From the NCBI GenBank assembly GCA_030753015.1, contig JASMDC010000018.1:8455-72454 (forward strand): a stretch of 64,000 bases of DNA. Reading direction: 5' to 3'. The stretch is from Candidatus Undinarchaeales archaeon. GTDB lineage: Archaea > SpSt-1190 > JASMDC01. A program made the translations under genes and the position numbers. Shown in pieces: positions 7,328 through 15,738 of the stretch. The notes beneath the pieces were generated by a model. It was not told the origin of the DNA. It saw nothing but the letters and a program-made list of their open reading frames with translations, and ran no database searches. Position 1 is the first letter of the stretch. Every line of letters begins with the position of its first letter.

Positions 7328-9250
7328 TTGGACGGCGATGGGGTTCATCCGCGGATCGTAGGGACCACGATATTTGTCGTGGCCCTATTCCTTCTTGCAC
7401 ATGTCATTCCCTCGTCGGTCGTGCTCCCCTTGGTGGCTGTAACAGAGAGCGGCGAGGGCATCATCACTGACCTCATCGTCGAGGTGCGGCCCGGCTCGGG
7501 TCGTGCCCTCTCTGAGATAGTTCCTCCGCTCGAGCTCAACACTCAGCGCTCCCTCGAGGCCGCCATCTCGGCCGCCGAGATGCTGGAAGGGGTGTCCTTC
7601 GCGGACCGTGACATCATATTCTCCTTCGACACGTCAGCCCGCTCGGTAACGGGCCCATCTGCAGGCCTGCCCACAGCGGTGGCGCTCGCGGCCATCATAC
7701 GGGGACGCACTCCCAGGAGCGATGTAGTGCTCACAGGCTCTGTTGAAGCGGACGGTGACGTCCAGCCTGTGGGGGGTCTGCTCCAGAAGGCCCAGGCCGT
7801 GGCCCATTCCGGTCGAACCCTGGTGGTCCCGCAGGGGCAGGGTACGCTTATCGCGCCCCTCCCGCTCGTGATCGGTTTCATCGAACATGGGGCACCCTTA
7901 CTTGCGGGGAGTGCACTCGCGCCCACCTTCGTCGATCACCGCGATATGGTCCTGTCACGAGGTCTTTCGTCCATGGCGCTAGCACCGTTCATCCAGGAGC
8001 ACTATGGTGTCGAGCTCAAGGAGGCGGGCACTCTGCGAGAGGCTGTGGACATCGCGTTGGACGGAGAGGTGTCCGCGCGACCTTCCGGCCCGAGCAATAT
8101 CACGACCGTGATTGAGGCCGTGGCCATGACAGAGCTGAAGCGGGCCAAGGAGGCCTTCTACGAGGTGCGCGACCTCAATGGTACACATTCCATCCAAGAA
8201 CGCATCGACCGGGCGGACGATTTACTGGCACGAGGATACCGATATCCTGCGGCCTCGGACGCGTTCAGAGCAGTCATCGATATCAAGTCCCTCCACTTCC
8301 GGGAGGAGCTCGACAACAAGACCGACGCCGAACGCCGGCGTGTGGTACTGGGTCGTATCAGGACGATACGTCGCGACGCCGCGATGCTCGAACAAGACAT
8401 TGGTGCTACAACTCTCCCTCCGCTGCGGATGGAACTGATCGTGTTCGCGCAACAGCGACTGATGTGGGCCGAGTACTTCCTCTCCCTCATCGTCACCGGA
8501 CTAGGGGAGAGCGTGGAGGTACCGGACGATGAGCTGTTCGCTTTCTATGTCATGGCCGCCGAGGAGTGGGTGCACGGCGCATCGGTGTTTCATGAGCACG
8601 CGAAGGCCATTGAACCCGCTGGCAAGCCCAGGGACGTGGCGTCCCATTGTGCTGACCTCATGGAGGGGGCGCGTACCGGTATCATCAGTGCCCAGAACCT
8701 CGGGATCCCGGACCTTGTGGGGGCCGACCGCTTCTACCTGGCATCCCGTCTTGAGGAACAGAAGGGGTGGACCGTCGCTTCCTGCTTCGATGCTGCCTCG
8801 GCATACGCGACGACAGAGGCGCTCTCGGCCAATCTCAACGACCTCGAAGCACGGGCGCACTTAGAGGTGAACACGAGCTTCGAGCCCACCCATCTCTCGG
8901 GTTTTATCAACCAGGAGTACGCACTTCTCTCTCTCGAGGAGATAGGGAACGGGACGAGCAGCGCGCTGGACGCTGTACTGTTCGCTCGCCGGGCCGTTGC
9001 ATCCGAAGCTCTCGCTCTGCGGATCGCACAGGGACCGCCGTCCACACAAGCACCGATACAGGGGACCGAAGAAACGGCATCGCGATCGCTCAAGCTCGTT
9101 GCAGCCGTGAACATCACGTTCTTATTACTTGGCTTCATGCTGTGGCTCGGTCAGGGCCATGGTGGAGATCGACGTCATAGAGATCAAGAACCCGAACACG
9201 AACGAGATAATCATCGGTCAGGGGAACTTCTCCGTAAAGACGATCGATGA
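7328..9250 (+). CDS. Secreted/membrane-anchored Lon-like serine protease (S16, Ser-Lys dyad; COG1750 type)
   Basis: A 640-residue protein starting at TTG, 4 bp after hmgA. Residues 12-28 form a hydrophobic signal or anchor. Residues about 35-200 are a Lon-type protease domain lacking the AAA+ module: the nucleophile Ser111 is in GPSAGL and the general base Lys154 in GGLLQKAQAV, a spacing of 43. The rest is a long helical region, then a C-terminal membrane helix (about 592-610). Archaeal ATPase-free Lon-like proteases of this class act on the outer face, substrate unknown. A paralog with the same layout lies at 56408-58447. The last 31 codons overlap the DUF355 gene in another frame and encode a charged, low-quality tail, so the natural C-terminus may be affected by a frameshift or the overlap may be real. 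Confidence 0.85.
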   Translation: MDGDGVHPRIVGTTIFVVALFLLAHVIPSSVVLPLVAVTESGEGIITDLIVEVRPGSGRALSEIVPPLELNTQRSLEAAISAAEMLEGVSFADRDIIFSFDTSARSVTGPSAGLPTAVALAAIIRGRTPRSDVVLTGSVEADGDVQPVGGLLQKAQAVAHSGRTLVVPQGQGTLIAPLPLVIGFIEHGAPLLAGSALAPTFVDHRDMVLSRGLSSMALAPFIQEHYGVELKEAGTLREAVDIALDGEVSARPSGPSNITTVIEAVAMTELKRAKEAFYEVRDLNGTHSIQERIDRADDLLARGYRYPAASDAFRAVIDIKSLHFREELDNKTDAERRRVVLGRIRTIRRDAAMLEQDIGATTLPPLRMELIVFAQQRLMWAEYFLSLIVTGLGESVEVPDDELFAFYVMAAEEWVHGASVFHEHAKAIEPAGKPRDVASHCADLMEGARTGIISAQNLGIPDLVGADRFYLASRLEEQKGWTVASCFDAASAYATTEALSANLNDLEARAHLEVNTSFEPTHLSGFINQEYALLSLEEIGNGTSSALDAVLFARRAVASEALALRIAQGPPSTQAPIQGTEETASRSLKLVAAVNITFLLLGFMLWLGQGHGGDRRHRDQEPEHERDNHRSGELLRKDDR

Positions 9251-9647
9251 TATGTACACGGCCATCATCTCGACAGTGCCGAACGTGAAGTTCGGAGTTG
9301 CCATGAACGAGAGCAAGCCTCAGCTCACCCGGATGAACGGGAACGATGACGGTCTCAAGGATCTTGCGTCCCAGACGGCCCTCGACATAGCAGCGGGTCA
9401 TGTGTTCGTCATCTATCTCGACGGTGCCTACCCCATCAACCTCCTCAACACGATCAATGCCATCCCTTGTGTGGTCAATATCTATGTGGCGACCTCCAAT
9501 CCGCTCGAGCTACTTGTGGCCAAGACCGGCCTCGGCCGTGCCGTGGTGGGGGTCGTGGACGGGCTCCACGCAACGAAGAAGGAGACCGATGAGGAAGTGC
9601 AGGCACGTCGGGACCTCGTCAAGGAGCTGGGTTTCCTCCCGGCCTGA
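9159..9647 (+). CDS. DUF355 / adenosine-specific kinase-like protein (COG1839)
   Basis: A 162-residue cytoplasmic protein recognised from the conserved N-terminus (VEIDVIEIKNPN), VKFGVAMNESKP, GHVFVIYLDGAYPINLLN and GVVDGLHATKKETDEE. Archaeal members have been described as adenosine-specific kinases, but the physiological role is not settled. The ATG at 9159 is chosen because the family begins VEID; the upstream TTG at 9129 only adds residues read from the protease gene. It overlaps the 3' end of the S16 gene by 92 bp, an unusually large overlap. It is part of the hmgA run and converges on uppP. Confidence 0.85.
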   Translation: MVEIDVIEIKNPNTNEIIIGQGNFSVKTIDDMYTAIISTVPNVKFGVAMNESKPQLTRMNGNDDGLKDLASQTALDIAAGHVFVIYLDGAYPINLLNTINAIPCVVNIYVATSNPLELLVAKTGLGRAVVGVVDGLHATKKETDEEVQARRDLVKELGFLPA

Positions 9648-9652
9648 ACCGT

Positions 9653-10465
9653 TCACAGAACGAACATACCGGCCGCCCCGAGCACGGTAAGTGCGCCCAC
9701 TATCACGCAGAACCGGGCGAACGCGATCTTTCGTGCTACTCGCATGAGCGCACCGAGGCTCAATAGTCCGGTGACGAACGCGGTCACCATTGCCACGGTA
9801 TCGATGGCCATCCCGTGAGCACTGAGGAACACCTCGGCTCCCAGGACAGCGGGGATGCCTGCTAGGAAGGAGAGCTCAAGCGCTACAGGGGCGGGAAGCC
9901 CGCGCAGGAGGAGCACGGCCACGGTGATCCCTGACCTGCTGATGCCGGGGACGGCCGCCAGTCCCTGGCATGCACCGAGGAGCGCAGCATCACCCCATCC
10001 CAGGGTCGTGAGATCGCGATCACCGCCCTTTCCGCTATCCTCGTGGAGCATCCCCGTAAGGACGAGGGCAGCTCCCATGAGGAGCAGTAGTGTCGAACCG
10101 GGCAATATGGACGCTGCGCTCTTGACGGCAAGGTACACGGGGAGGCCCACGATCCCCGTGACCAGGGTAGCTCCTACAAGAGTAGAAATTACTGCGTCCT
10201 CCTCGGTACCGAAGGGCTCGGTACGGACGCGCCGGGCCCAACCGCTGATCCCATGAACGATGGCGACGAGCCGTGTTCGGAAGGCAACGATTGCGGCAAG
10301 AGCCGTGCCGAGATGGAGCGCAATGGCAAGGTCGACCGCCTCCCCGGGCGCAAGGTCCATGATGAATGAAGCGAGAATGGTGAGATATGCCTGGCTGCTC
10401 ACCGGCAACCACTCCAGCACGCCCTGGAGTGCCCCGAGGACCATCGAGGAGAAAGCGTCTCCCAT
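9653..10465 (-). CDS. uppP: Undecaprenyl-diphosphatase family protein (UppP/BacA)
   Basis: An integral membrane phosphatase that, in bacteria, recycles undecaprenyl diphosphate; archaeal homologs probably act on dolichyl or other polyprenyl diphosphates. Both catalytic motifs are visible: GALQGVLEWLPVSSQ near the N-terminus and GLAAVPGISRSGITV in the middle, with about eight hydrophobic segments over 270 residues, the normal length. The start is placed at the ATG at 10465 and not the TTG at 10486: the TATA box GGTTTTATAACC at 10488-10499 is about 28 bp upstream of the ATG, making a leaderless transcript, whereas the TTG would lie next to the box. The gene is divergent from the Cys-motif surface protein gene. 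Confidence 0.9.
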   Translation of the reverse strand: MGDAFSSMVLGALQGVLEWLPVSSQAYLTILASFIMDLAPGEAVDLAIALHLGTALAAIVAFRTRLVAIVHGISGWARRVRTEPFGTEEDAVISTLVGATLVTGIVGLPVYLAVKSAASILPGSTLLLLMGAALVLTGMLHEDSGKGGDRDLTTLGWGDAALLGACQGLAAVPGISRSGITVAVLLLRGLPAPVALELSFLAGIPAVLGAEVFLSAHGMAIDTVAMVTAFVTGLLSLGALMRVARKIAFARFCVIVGALTVLGAAGMFVL

Positions 10466-10487
10466 TGGGACGGGAACGACTCTCAAC

Positions 10488-10499
10488 GGTTATAAAACC
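10488..10499 (-). promoter_or_regulatory. TATA box of uppP
   Basis: GGTTTTATAACC on the minus strand ends 23 bp before the ATG at 10465, so transcription should start at or beside that codon. This element decides the uppP start. Confidence 0.6.
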
Positions 10500-10523
10500 G
10501 GCGGTCGGTCGGGTGCCGCAGGA

Positions 10524-10555
10524 TAACCTTTTTATTGCGGGGTAACCTTTTTATT
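10524..10555 (+). promoter_or_regulatory. Tandemly duplicated core promoter (two TATA-like elements)
   Basis: The 13-base sequence TAACCTTTTTATT occurs twice, at 10524-10536 and 10543-10555, exactly 19 bp apart. The downstream copy runs into TATAAC and lies about 25 bp from the ATG at 10579; the upstream copy lies about 45 bp away. Each includes an AACC that could be a BRE-like flank. It is either a recent duplication giving alternative start sites or an activator/TFB-binding arrangement. Confidence 0.5.
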
Positions 10556-10578
10556 ATAACGCGTGAACGGTGGACACC

Positions 10579-12033
10579 ATGGATAGACGACTGATAGCTG
10601 TATTTACTCTCTTCCTGATAGCTGGACTTGCTATGGCAGCCCCTCGGGTCCCCACGGCCGATGGCAACATCGAAGGTATCACCATCAGCGGGAGTGTCAC
10701 AACCGATCCTGATCCGATCCCGACGATGGAGTTCGGGGCGGCGACGCACTCGCGGGATCCCTGTGATAAGCATACTGAGGGGGCGTGCACGGGAGACACC
10801 AATTGCAAGTGGAAAGCCGGGGAGACCACCCCTGAGGGGGATGTGCTCCCTGCCTCGTGCATTTCGGATGGGAGCGAAATGGGGGAAGGGCCAGCGACGG
10901 CTGGCGGATCCATGATCAAGGTCATGCTCAACGGTATCGCCGCAGATGCTGATGGCGAGGCCAACCTCTTCATCTCCGGATTCGGCCAGGCGACACTCCG
11001 CAGTGATTCGCACAGTACGATCCTGCTGCCCGCAGGAACGGACTCGGCGAACCTAGAGGTGGCGCACGAATCATTCCCTCAGGGCCAGGCCACCCTCACC
11101 GTGTGCATCAATAAGACGGCTTGCCCGGACTGGAGCGCCGAGTGCGCCGCCTGCAAGCACAAGCAGGTGACGATCGGCACTACTACCTACGATGACACTG
11201 GTAATGTCGTCGACATAGACAGCCAGCCGCCCATGATCTCCTTTGACGCGGGGCAATTCAATGCCGATCCTGACTGGAACATGAACCTCCTCGAGGACGT
11301 GACCGCGAACATCGTCGTGATCGAGTTGGACTCACCCTGGCAGATGAACTGCCGGTTCGTCGGGGTCGATGCGAACAATGCTCAGAACGACTCCATGTGC
11401 GCCCCTGGCGTGTTCGAGCCCAACGTTTGCGAGGGGCGGCAGGCCGCCACGCCCCCCGAGGGCGCGAAGGTGAAGATAACCATCGGGAAGGCGATGGCCC
11501 TCAACGGCTGGAAGGAAGGACGCTACGAGATCCATTGCCACGCTTGGGACTTCGCCGGTGGTGGAGACTCACAAGGGAACACCGGGACCGAGTGGGTCCA
11601 GGGGTTCCAGGTGGGGACCACCACACTTGTCACTCCGCCTCCACCCCCCGAGACCCCCCCTGATGTCCCACCCGAGGGTACTGTACCCCCTGAAGGTTCG
11701 GGAACTGCCGAGCCTCCCGCTCCGACCGACGCGGGAGGCCTCCCCATACCTACCGGGACACCCGGCCCCGGTGAACCTGAGCCAACCGCGACCGATAAAC
11801 CGATCCAGCCGGCCCCGGCCACCTGCGGCGACAACGTCTGCCAGCAGGACGAGAGCCAGGAGAACTGTTGCAATGACTGCGGTTGTCCCGTCGGATGGAG
11901 CTGTTCGGGTGGCGTGTGCGCCGAGTCCTCACCCCCCACACCCAAGCCGCCGGCCCCCAACACCGCCGTCGTCGCGGTCATTGCCATACTCGTGGTCGTT
12001 GGTGGCTTCTACGCCCTCGGGCTGAAGAAGTAG
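10579..12033 (+). CDS. Secreted, C-terminally anchored surface protein with Pro-rich stalk and a Cys cluster
   Basis: A 484-residue protein with a signal peptide (IAVFTLFLIAGLAMAAP), an extracellular region with several Cys (about residues 55-350), a Pro/Thr/Glu-rich stalk (about 355-415), a compact Cys block (CGDNVCQQDESQENCCNDCG followed by CPVGWSC), and a final membrane helix ending GLKK. A similar Cys block occurs in the small membrane protein at 44334-44687. The layout matches a surface protein standing off the membrane on a rigid stalk. Function is unknown. ATG 10579 fits the downstream TATA copy; the GTG at 10570 is the alternative. The next gene begins 15 bp later in the same frame, so the three genes to 15532 may be co-transcribed. 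Confidence 0.75.
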   Translation: MDRRLIAVFTLFLIAGLAMAAPRVPTADGNIEGITISGSVTTDPDPIPTMEFGAATHSRDPCDKHTEGACTGDTNCKWKAGETTPEGDVLPASCISDGSEMGEGPATAGGSMIKVMLNGIAADADGEANLFISGFGQATLRSDSHSTILLPAGTDSANLEVAHESFPQGQATLTVCINKTACPDWSAECAACKHKQVTIGTTTYDDTGNVVDIDSQPPMISFDAGQFNADPDWNMNLLEDVTANIVVIELDSPWQMNCRFVGVDANNAQNDSMCAPGVFEPNVCEGRQAATPPEGAKVKITIGKAMALNGWKEGRYEIHCHAWDFAGGGDSQGNTGTEWVQGFQVGTTTLVTPPPPPETPPDVPPEGTVPPEGSGTAEPPAPTDAGGLPIPTGTPGPGEPEPTATDKPIQPAPATCGDNVCQQDESQENCCNDCGCPVGWSCSGGVCAESSPPTPKPPAPNTAVVAVIAILVVVGGFYALGLKK

Positions 12034-12048
12034 GCGGGAACGGGCCCC

Positions 12049-13581
12049 GTGGCGTTCCTCTGGACAGGAGGGGCTGGTAGCGGCGGGTGCGCGGTGTGCC
12101 GGGCCTTGCGCCCGGCACTCCCGACCTATCCGGAAGATCCATCTATCGATGAGGTAGTGGCCCTTCTCGATAGTGTCCCTTTGAACGAGGAACTGGTGCT
12201 CGTCGGCGAGGAACCAACCCGAAGAGAGGACCTCGCTGATCTGGTGCGTACAGTTCGAAAGGAACGCCCTGGCGCGATCGTCCGCATCGTGACCGATGCT
12301 GCACGGTGTGCGGACCGCGCGTACGCGACCTCCTTATCGGAGGCGGGCGTTGACCGGTTCACCGTGCGCCTCTTCGGTCCTCGTCCCGCGGTCCACGATG
12401 CCGAGACAGGCACACACGGGAGCTTCGATGCCAGTGTGGCCGGGATACGCACGCTCGTCGCCCTTGGCCTCTGGGTCGAGGTCGAGGCCGTAGCGACACG
12501 ACGCGCCCTTCCCCATCTTACCGAGACAGCTCGGTTCATCGCCACATCGCTGCGTGGTGTTGCACAAGTTCTTGTACGCAATCCCCTGTGGGGCGACAAC
12601 GGACTGGTCCGAGGAACGTCCCACAAGGTGCATCCGCACGAAGCCTACCCACCGGTGGACATGGCGGCAGATATCATCGCTCACCACGATATCCCAGTGC
12701 GGCTAGAGGGCTTCCCCTTCATCGTGACCGGCGGGAAGGCGCCTTACCCGTTGACCGACAGCAAGCTCGCCGGTTGGCCCATAGGGCTCGCCCTGGAGGT
12801 GATCGCTATGGAAGAGGGGCTCAAGCCCGCAGCCCGGGTATCTCTTGATCTGGAACGTACCAAGACCCTAGCAGGCTTCTGTCGCGGCCGTGGGTTGACA
12901 TTGGAACAGGCGAGCTTCCGTCATCGTTTCGGTCCCAACGAGGCAGGCCTGCGCGAAGACTCGTCCGATCCCCGGGCGAGGCTCGTCTATTGCTATCTGG
13001 CGCCGGAGAAGGCCGCAGCGAAAGCGGTTCGGGACGCCGATGCAGCAGGTGATGATGATGCTCTGGGCGAAGCCCTCGGGTACCCGGCGTGCTGCCGCAG
13101 GTTCTACGCCCGGAACGTCACCGCAGGACATCACCCCGACCTGGCCATGGCCGCATACAACGAGGGACCAGCGGACACATATCCTTTCGAGCTGAACACC
13201 CTGTCCACATACATAACAGGCCTGGTGTTCCACCAGCCACATACCTATACCTGTGCCCCGAGCCTCCGGATGGCGCGTGATCTGATGGCCGCTCTTCGTC
13301 GAAGTGAGCCTCTCCTGGCTACCGCCGTGGAGCACGCCCTACGATGCCATGTAGTGTACGCGTCCCCGGCCAGCCGCATCTCCCTGTGGGGCCGCCGTAA
13401 GGGTGGTCGCATAGAGGTCGAGAACCTCATCCCATTCGGCGACGCTATCCGTCCGGACCTTGCGAAAGTGGATACTGTGGAGCTGGTAGAAGATGCCGTC
13501 ATGCTCCGTGCAGGGGAGAGGGTGATCGCTAGGATAACTGCTCCTGGTGGGGTGCGGCCTCTGCTCGCTACCTTTGAATAA
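12049..13581 (+). CDS. Degenerate radical SAM-fold protein fused to a DUF483-type domain
   Basis: A 510-residue cytoplasmic protein from a GTG start. Residues about 1-240 follow the radical SAM barrel pattern: a start strand, LVLVGEEPTRREDL in place of the usual TGGEP motif, VRIVTDAARCAD where TNG normally sits, and HDAETGTHGSFDASVAGIR. However, the CX3CX2C iron-sulfur motif is incomplete: GAGSGGCAVC has the second and third Cys (C14, C17) with Gly10 in place of the first. From about residue 300 it resembles DUF483 (ALGYPACCRRFYAR). No SPASM tail follows; a SPASM-like Cys set opens the next gene instead. It sits 15 bp after the surface protein gene and 10 bp before the B12 radical SAM gene. 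Whether it binds a cluster is unknown. Confidence 0.65.
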   Translation: MAFLWTGGAGSGGCAVCRALRPALPTYPEDPSIDEVVALLDSVPLNEELVLVGEEPTRREDLADLVRTVRKERPGAIVRIVTDAARCADRAYATSLSEAGVDRFTVRLFGPRPAVHDAETGTHGSFDASVAGIRTLVALGLWVEVEAVATRRALPHLTETARFIATSLRGVAQVLVRNPLWGDNGLVRGTSHKVHPHEAYPPVDMAADIIAHHDIPVRLEGFPFIVTGGKAPYPLTDSKLAGWPIGLALEVIAMEEGLKPAARVSLDLERTKTLAGFCRGRGLTLEQASFRHRFGPNEAGLREDSSDPRARLVYCYLAPEKAAAKAVRDADAAGDDDALGEALGYPACCRRFYARNVTAGHHPDLAMAAYNEGPADTYPFELNTLSTYITGLVFHQPHTYTCAPSLRMARDLMAALRRSEPLLATAVEHALRCHVVYASPASRISLWGRRKGGRIEVENLIPFGDAIRPDLAKVDTVELVEDAVMLRAGERVIARITAPGGVRPLLATFE

Positions 13582-13591
13582 GGAGGATCTC

Positions 13592-15532
13592 ATGAGCGAC
13601 GCGCCATCTGAGGACGGTCGCGTGTTCCGCGGTACCGTCGCTGAGCTCGCTGATGCTATCGCCGATATGGTGGACGTCGGTGTGCCCGTTCAGTTATCCC
13701 TCGAGGTCCCTCCGGCGGACCGGACCCCTGCTCTGGGGCGCCGCCTACGGGACGCTCTCACAGCGTTGCGCGAGGGCGGGATCTCCGTCCAGATGCGTAC
13801 GCCTCTCCCCCTCTGCCTTCTCGGTGCCGGGGACCCGGCCTGGGGTATCGATGTGCCCACGTCATGTGATGGGTGCAAGGACGCCTGGACAGTTGAGTAC
13901 GGACGCGTGGTGCTATGTCGAGTCGCCGATAGGTGGTGCGGTCCTCCGCGCGCCTCCTTCCCGAGCGCTACTGCAGTGGCCGATTACGCTCGCCTCTATC
14001 GCGAGGCCGCACCTGTTCCCGACGGGTGTCGGACCTGCCGTCACTGGGCACGCGGGACCTGCCACTGGGGCTGCCGGGCGTCACCCCGCTCGTTCGCACC
14101 TGTCCGGCGGGCCGCAGGCAAGCGGATCACCCTGGTGTGGCCTCCCACCGTGGACGGTACCGCACCGCGCCCCTCGCTCAACCTCGCTTACCTGACCGCG
14201 GCACTGGAGCATGCCGATCCGTCCCTTGAGGTGTCCTGCATCGATACCAACCTCGTGCTTGACCTCGATAACGTCATCACCGTACCACTCGCCGAGGCCC
14301 GGCGACACCTTTCACACACTCTCTCGCTCATCGAGCGGACCCGGCCCGACATACTGGCCGTTGGTGCATGGACCTCCAATCTCCCGTTCGCTCTGGAGCT
14401 GGTCCGTGCCTTCAGACCGCGCCATCCCGACGTGCCCGTTGTGATGGGCGGCTATCCCGCCACCGAGGGGCCGGTCGAGCTCCTCTCCATCTTGTCGGAG
14501 GTCGACGTGCTCGTGCGTGGCGAAGGCGAGGCCACCCTCCCTGGTCTCGTGGCCCGGTTAATCACGGGACGGCCCATCGACGACGTGCAGGGGCTGTCCT
14601 ACCGCAGCGGGTCCAAGGTCGTACACACGCCGCCGGCGGTACCCCTCAAGGACCTGGACGCGTTACCCTTCCCCTCCTACGAGCGGTTCGTGGGTGCCCG
14701 GCCCGGTCGCGCGGTGACCGTGAGCACAAGCCGCGGTTGCCCATTCTCTTGCACCTACTGCTCCAACGAGAAGATGTACCAGGCCATGCGCCAGAACTCG
14801 CCTGAGTACGTCGTCCGTGAACTTGCCGACCTCCACAAGCGGTGGGGCGTGACGCGCATCGAGTTCTCCGACAACCTCTTCACGGCAGATCCACACTGGG
14901 TCGCCCGGTTCTGCGAGGTCCTCGATGAGAAGGGTTCGGACCTCGTGTGGACGTGCTCGTCACGTGTGGACACGCTGACCACTGACCTCATAGACCGGAT
15001 GCGCGCGGTCGGCCTGGAGAGCATCTATCTGGGCCTGGAGAGCGTGGTCCCGGACAGCCTGCGGTTCATGGGCAAGACCGGAGATCCCACTAAGTACGTT
15101 GAGCGGGCCCGGCGGCTCATAGCCCATGCCGCGTCCTCCAGTGTCGGGATGAGCGTCGGGGGCATCGTAGCCCTCCCGCACGAGGACCGCGCGGATATGC
15201 AGGCCACCGTGTCGTTCCTCGAAGAGATGGTCACGACCAATGCGCCGTACGTGAAGCCCAACCTGTTCTCTCTCATCCCCTTCCCGGGAAGTCCCCTCTG
15301 GGACGCTGTCCAGCGGGGCGATCACGCTCTGCTCCCGGTGAGGAACCCTGCCTTCTCAATCTGGAACGGCGGGCTGTTCCGTGAGCTCTACTGGCACCTA
15401 CCGTGGGTGGTTCCGGGAGCGTTCGAGTTCGCCAACGACCATCTCGAGCAGAACGAGGTGGAGCGGTTCGTCATCGAGGCTCGTGCAAGGTTGCAGGAGC
15501 TTGCACCAGAAGGATTCGAGGCGAAGTTCTGA
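13592..15532 (+). CDS. B12-binding radical SAM protein with an N-terminal SPASM-like cysteine domain
   Basis: A 646-residue protein; AAGGAGG at 13580-13586 fixes the ATG at 13592. Residues about 60-165 hold a SPASM-type arrangement: PLCLL, then C92-C95-X8-G-X4-C109, and later C146-X2-C149-X7-C157-X3-C161. Residues about 170-320 are a cobalamin-binding-type Rossmann domain (LNLAYLTAALE, AVGAWTSN, VVMGGYPAT). A canonical radical SAM domain follows, with C383, C387 and C390 in TSRGCPFSCTYCSNEK. B12 radical SAM enzymes catalyse methyl transfers or other radical chemistry; the substrate here is unknown. A SPASM-like unit in front of a B12 radical SAM enzyme is atypical, because SPASM normally follows the barrel. 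It is tightly coupled to the preceding degenerate radical SAM gene. Confidence 0.85.
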   Translation: MSDAPSEDGRVFRGTVAELADAIADMVDVGVPVQLSLEVPPADRTPALGRRLRDALTALREGGISVQMRTPLPLCLLGAGDPAWGIDVPTSCDGCKDAWTVEYGRVVLCRVADRWCGPPRASFPSATAVADYARLYREAAPVPDGCRTCRHWARGTCHWGCRASPRSFAPVRRAAGKRITLVWPPTVDGTAPRPSLNLAYLTAALEHADPSLEVSCIDTNLVLDLDNVITVPLAEARRHLSHTLSLIERTRPDILAVGAWTSNLPFALELVRAFRPRHPDVPVVMGGYPATEGPVELLSILSEVDVLVRGEGEATLPGLVARLITGRPIDDVQGLSYRSGSKVVHTPPAVPLKDLDALPFPSYERFVGARPGRAVTVSTSRGCPFSCTYCSNEKMYQAMRQNSPEYVVRELADLHKRWGVTRIEFSDNLFTADPHWVARFCEVLDEKGSDLVWTCSSRVDTLTTDLIDRMRAVGLESIYLGLESVVPDSLRFMGKTGDPTKYVERARRLIAHAASSSVGMSVGGIVALPHEDRADMQATVSFLEEMVTTNAPYVKPNLFSLIPFPGSPLWDAVQRGDHALLPVRNPAFSIWNGGLFRELYWHLPWVVPGAFEFANDHLEQNEVERFVIEARARLQELAPEGFEAKF

Positions 15533-15541
15533 AGCGACGTA

Positions 15542-15646
15542 TCACGTCGCCTCGTCCACCGCTCTGCTATAGATATCCTTCAGGGTATGGTGAGTAACGT
15601 CGATGGCCTTGGCCATTTCCTTGTCATCGATCCCTTCGGGCCGCAA
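15542..15646 (-). pseudogene. Possible remnant of a helix-turn-helix protein C-terminus
   Basis: On the minus strand a frame open from about 15686 to the TGA at 15542 encodes a helix-turn-helix-like end (DDKEMAKAIDVTHHTLKDIY followed by SRAVDEAT) that resembles the last helices of TFB or similar HTH proteins (KEIAEAAGVT--T-RNRY). There is no ATG; only a TTG at 15646, which gives 34 residues, and an upstream in-frame TAA. It lies between two plus-strand genes. It could be a decayed gene end or chance. Confidence 0.25.
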
Positions 15647-15693
15647 TAAGGATCCATAACTTGGGACGTCCTCCGCTCGCCGGGACCATAACC

Positions 15694-15700
15694 TTTATAG
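15694..15700 (+). promoter_or_regulatory. TATA box of the GH31 gene
   Basis: TTTATAG preceded by AACC lies about 42 bp upstream of the chosen ATG at 15739, leaving a short leader that contains an AAGGGGAT Shine-Dalgarno. Confidence 0.5.
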
Positions 15701-15738
15701 GCAGCCTGTCGAGCATGGTATGTCATAAGGGGATAAGT

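Noticed and set aside
12031-12051. TAG stop of the surface protein followed in frame by the radical SAM-type gene, suggesting pyrrolysine read-through
   Set aside because: The first protein ends naturally after a membrane helix and GLKK, the second has its own GTG start, and no pylTSBCD gene is seen in the window.
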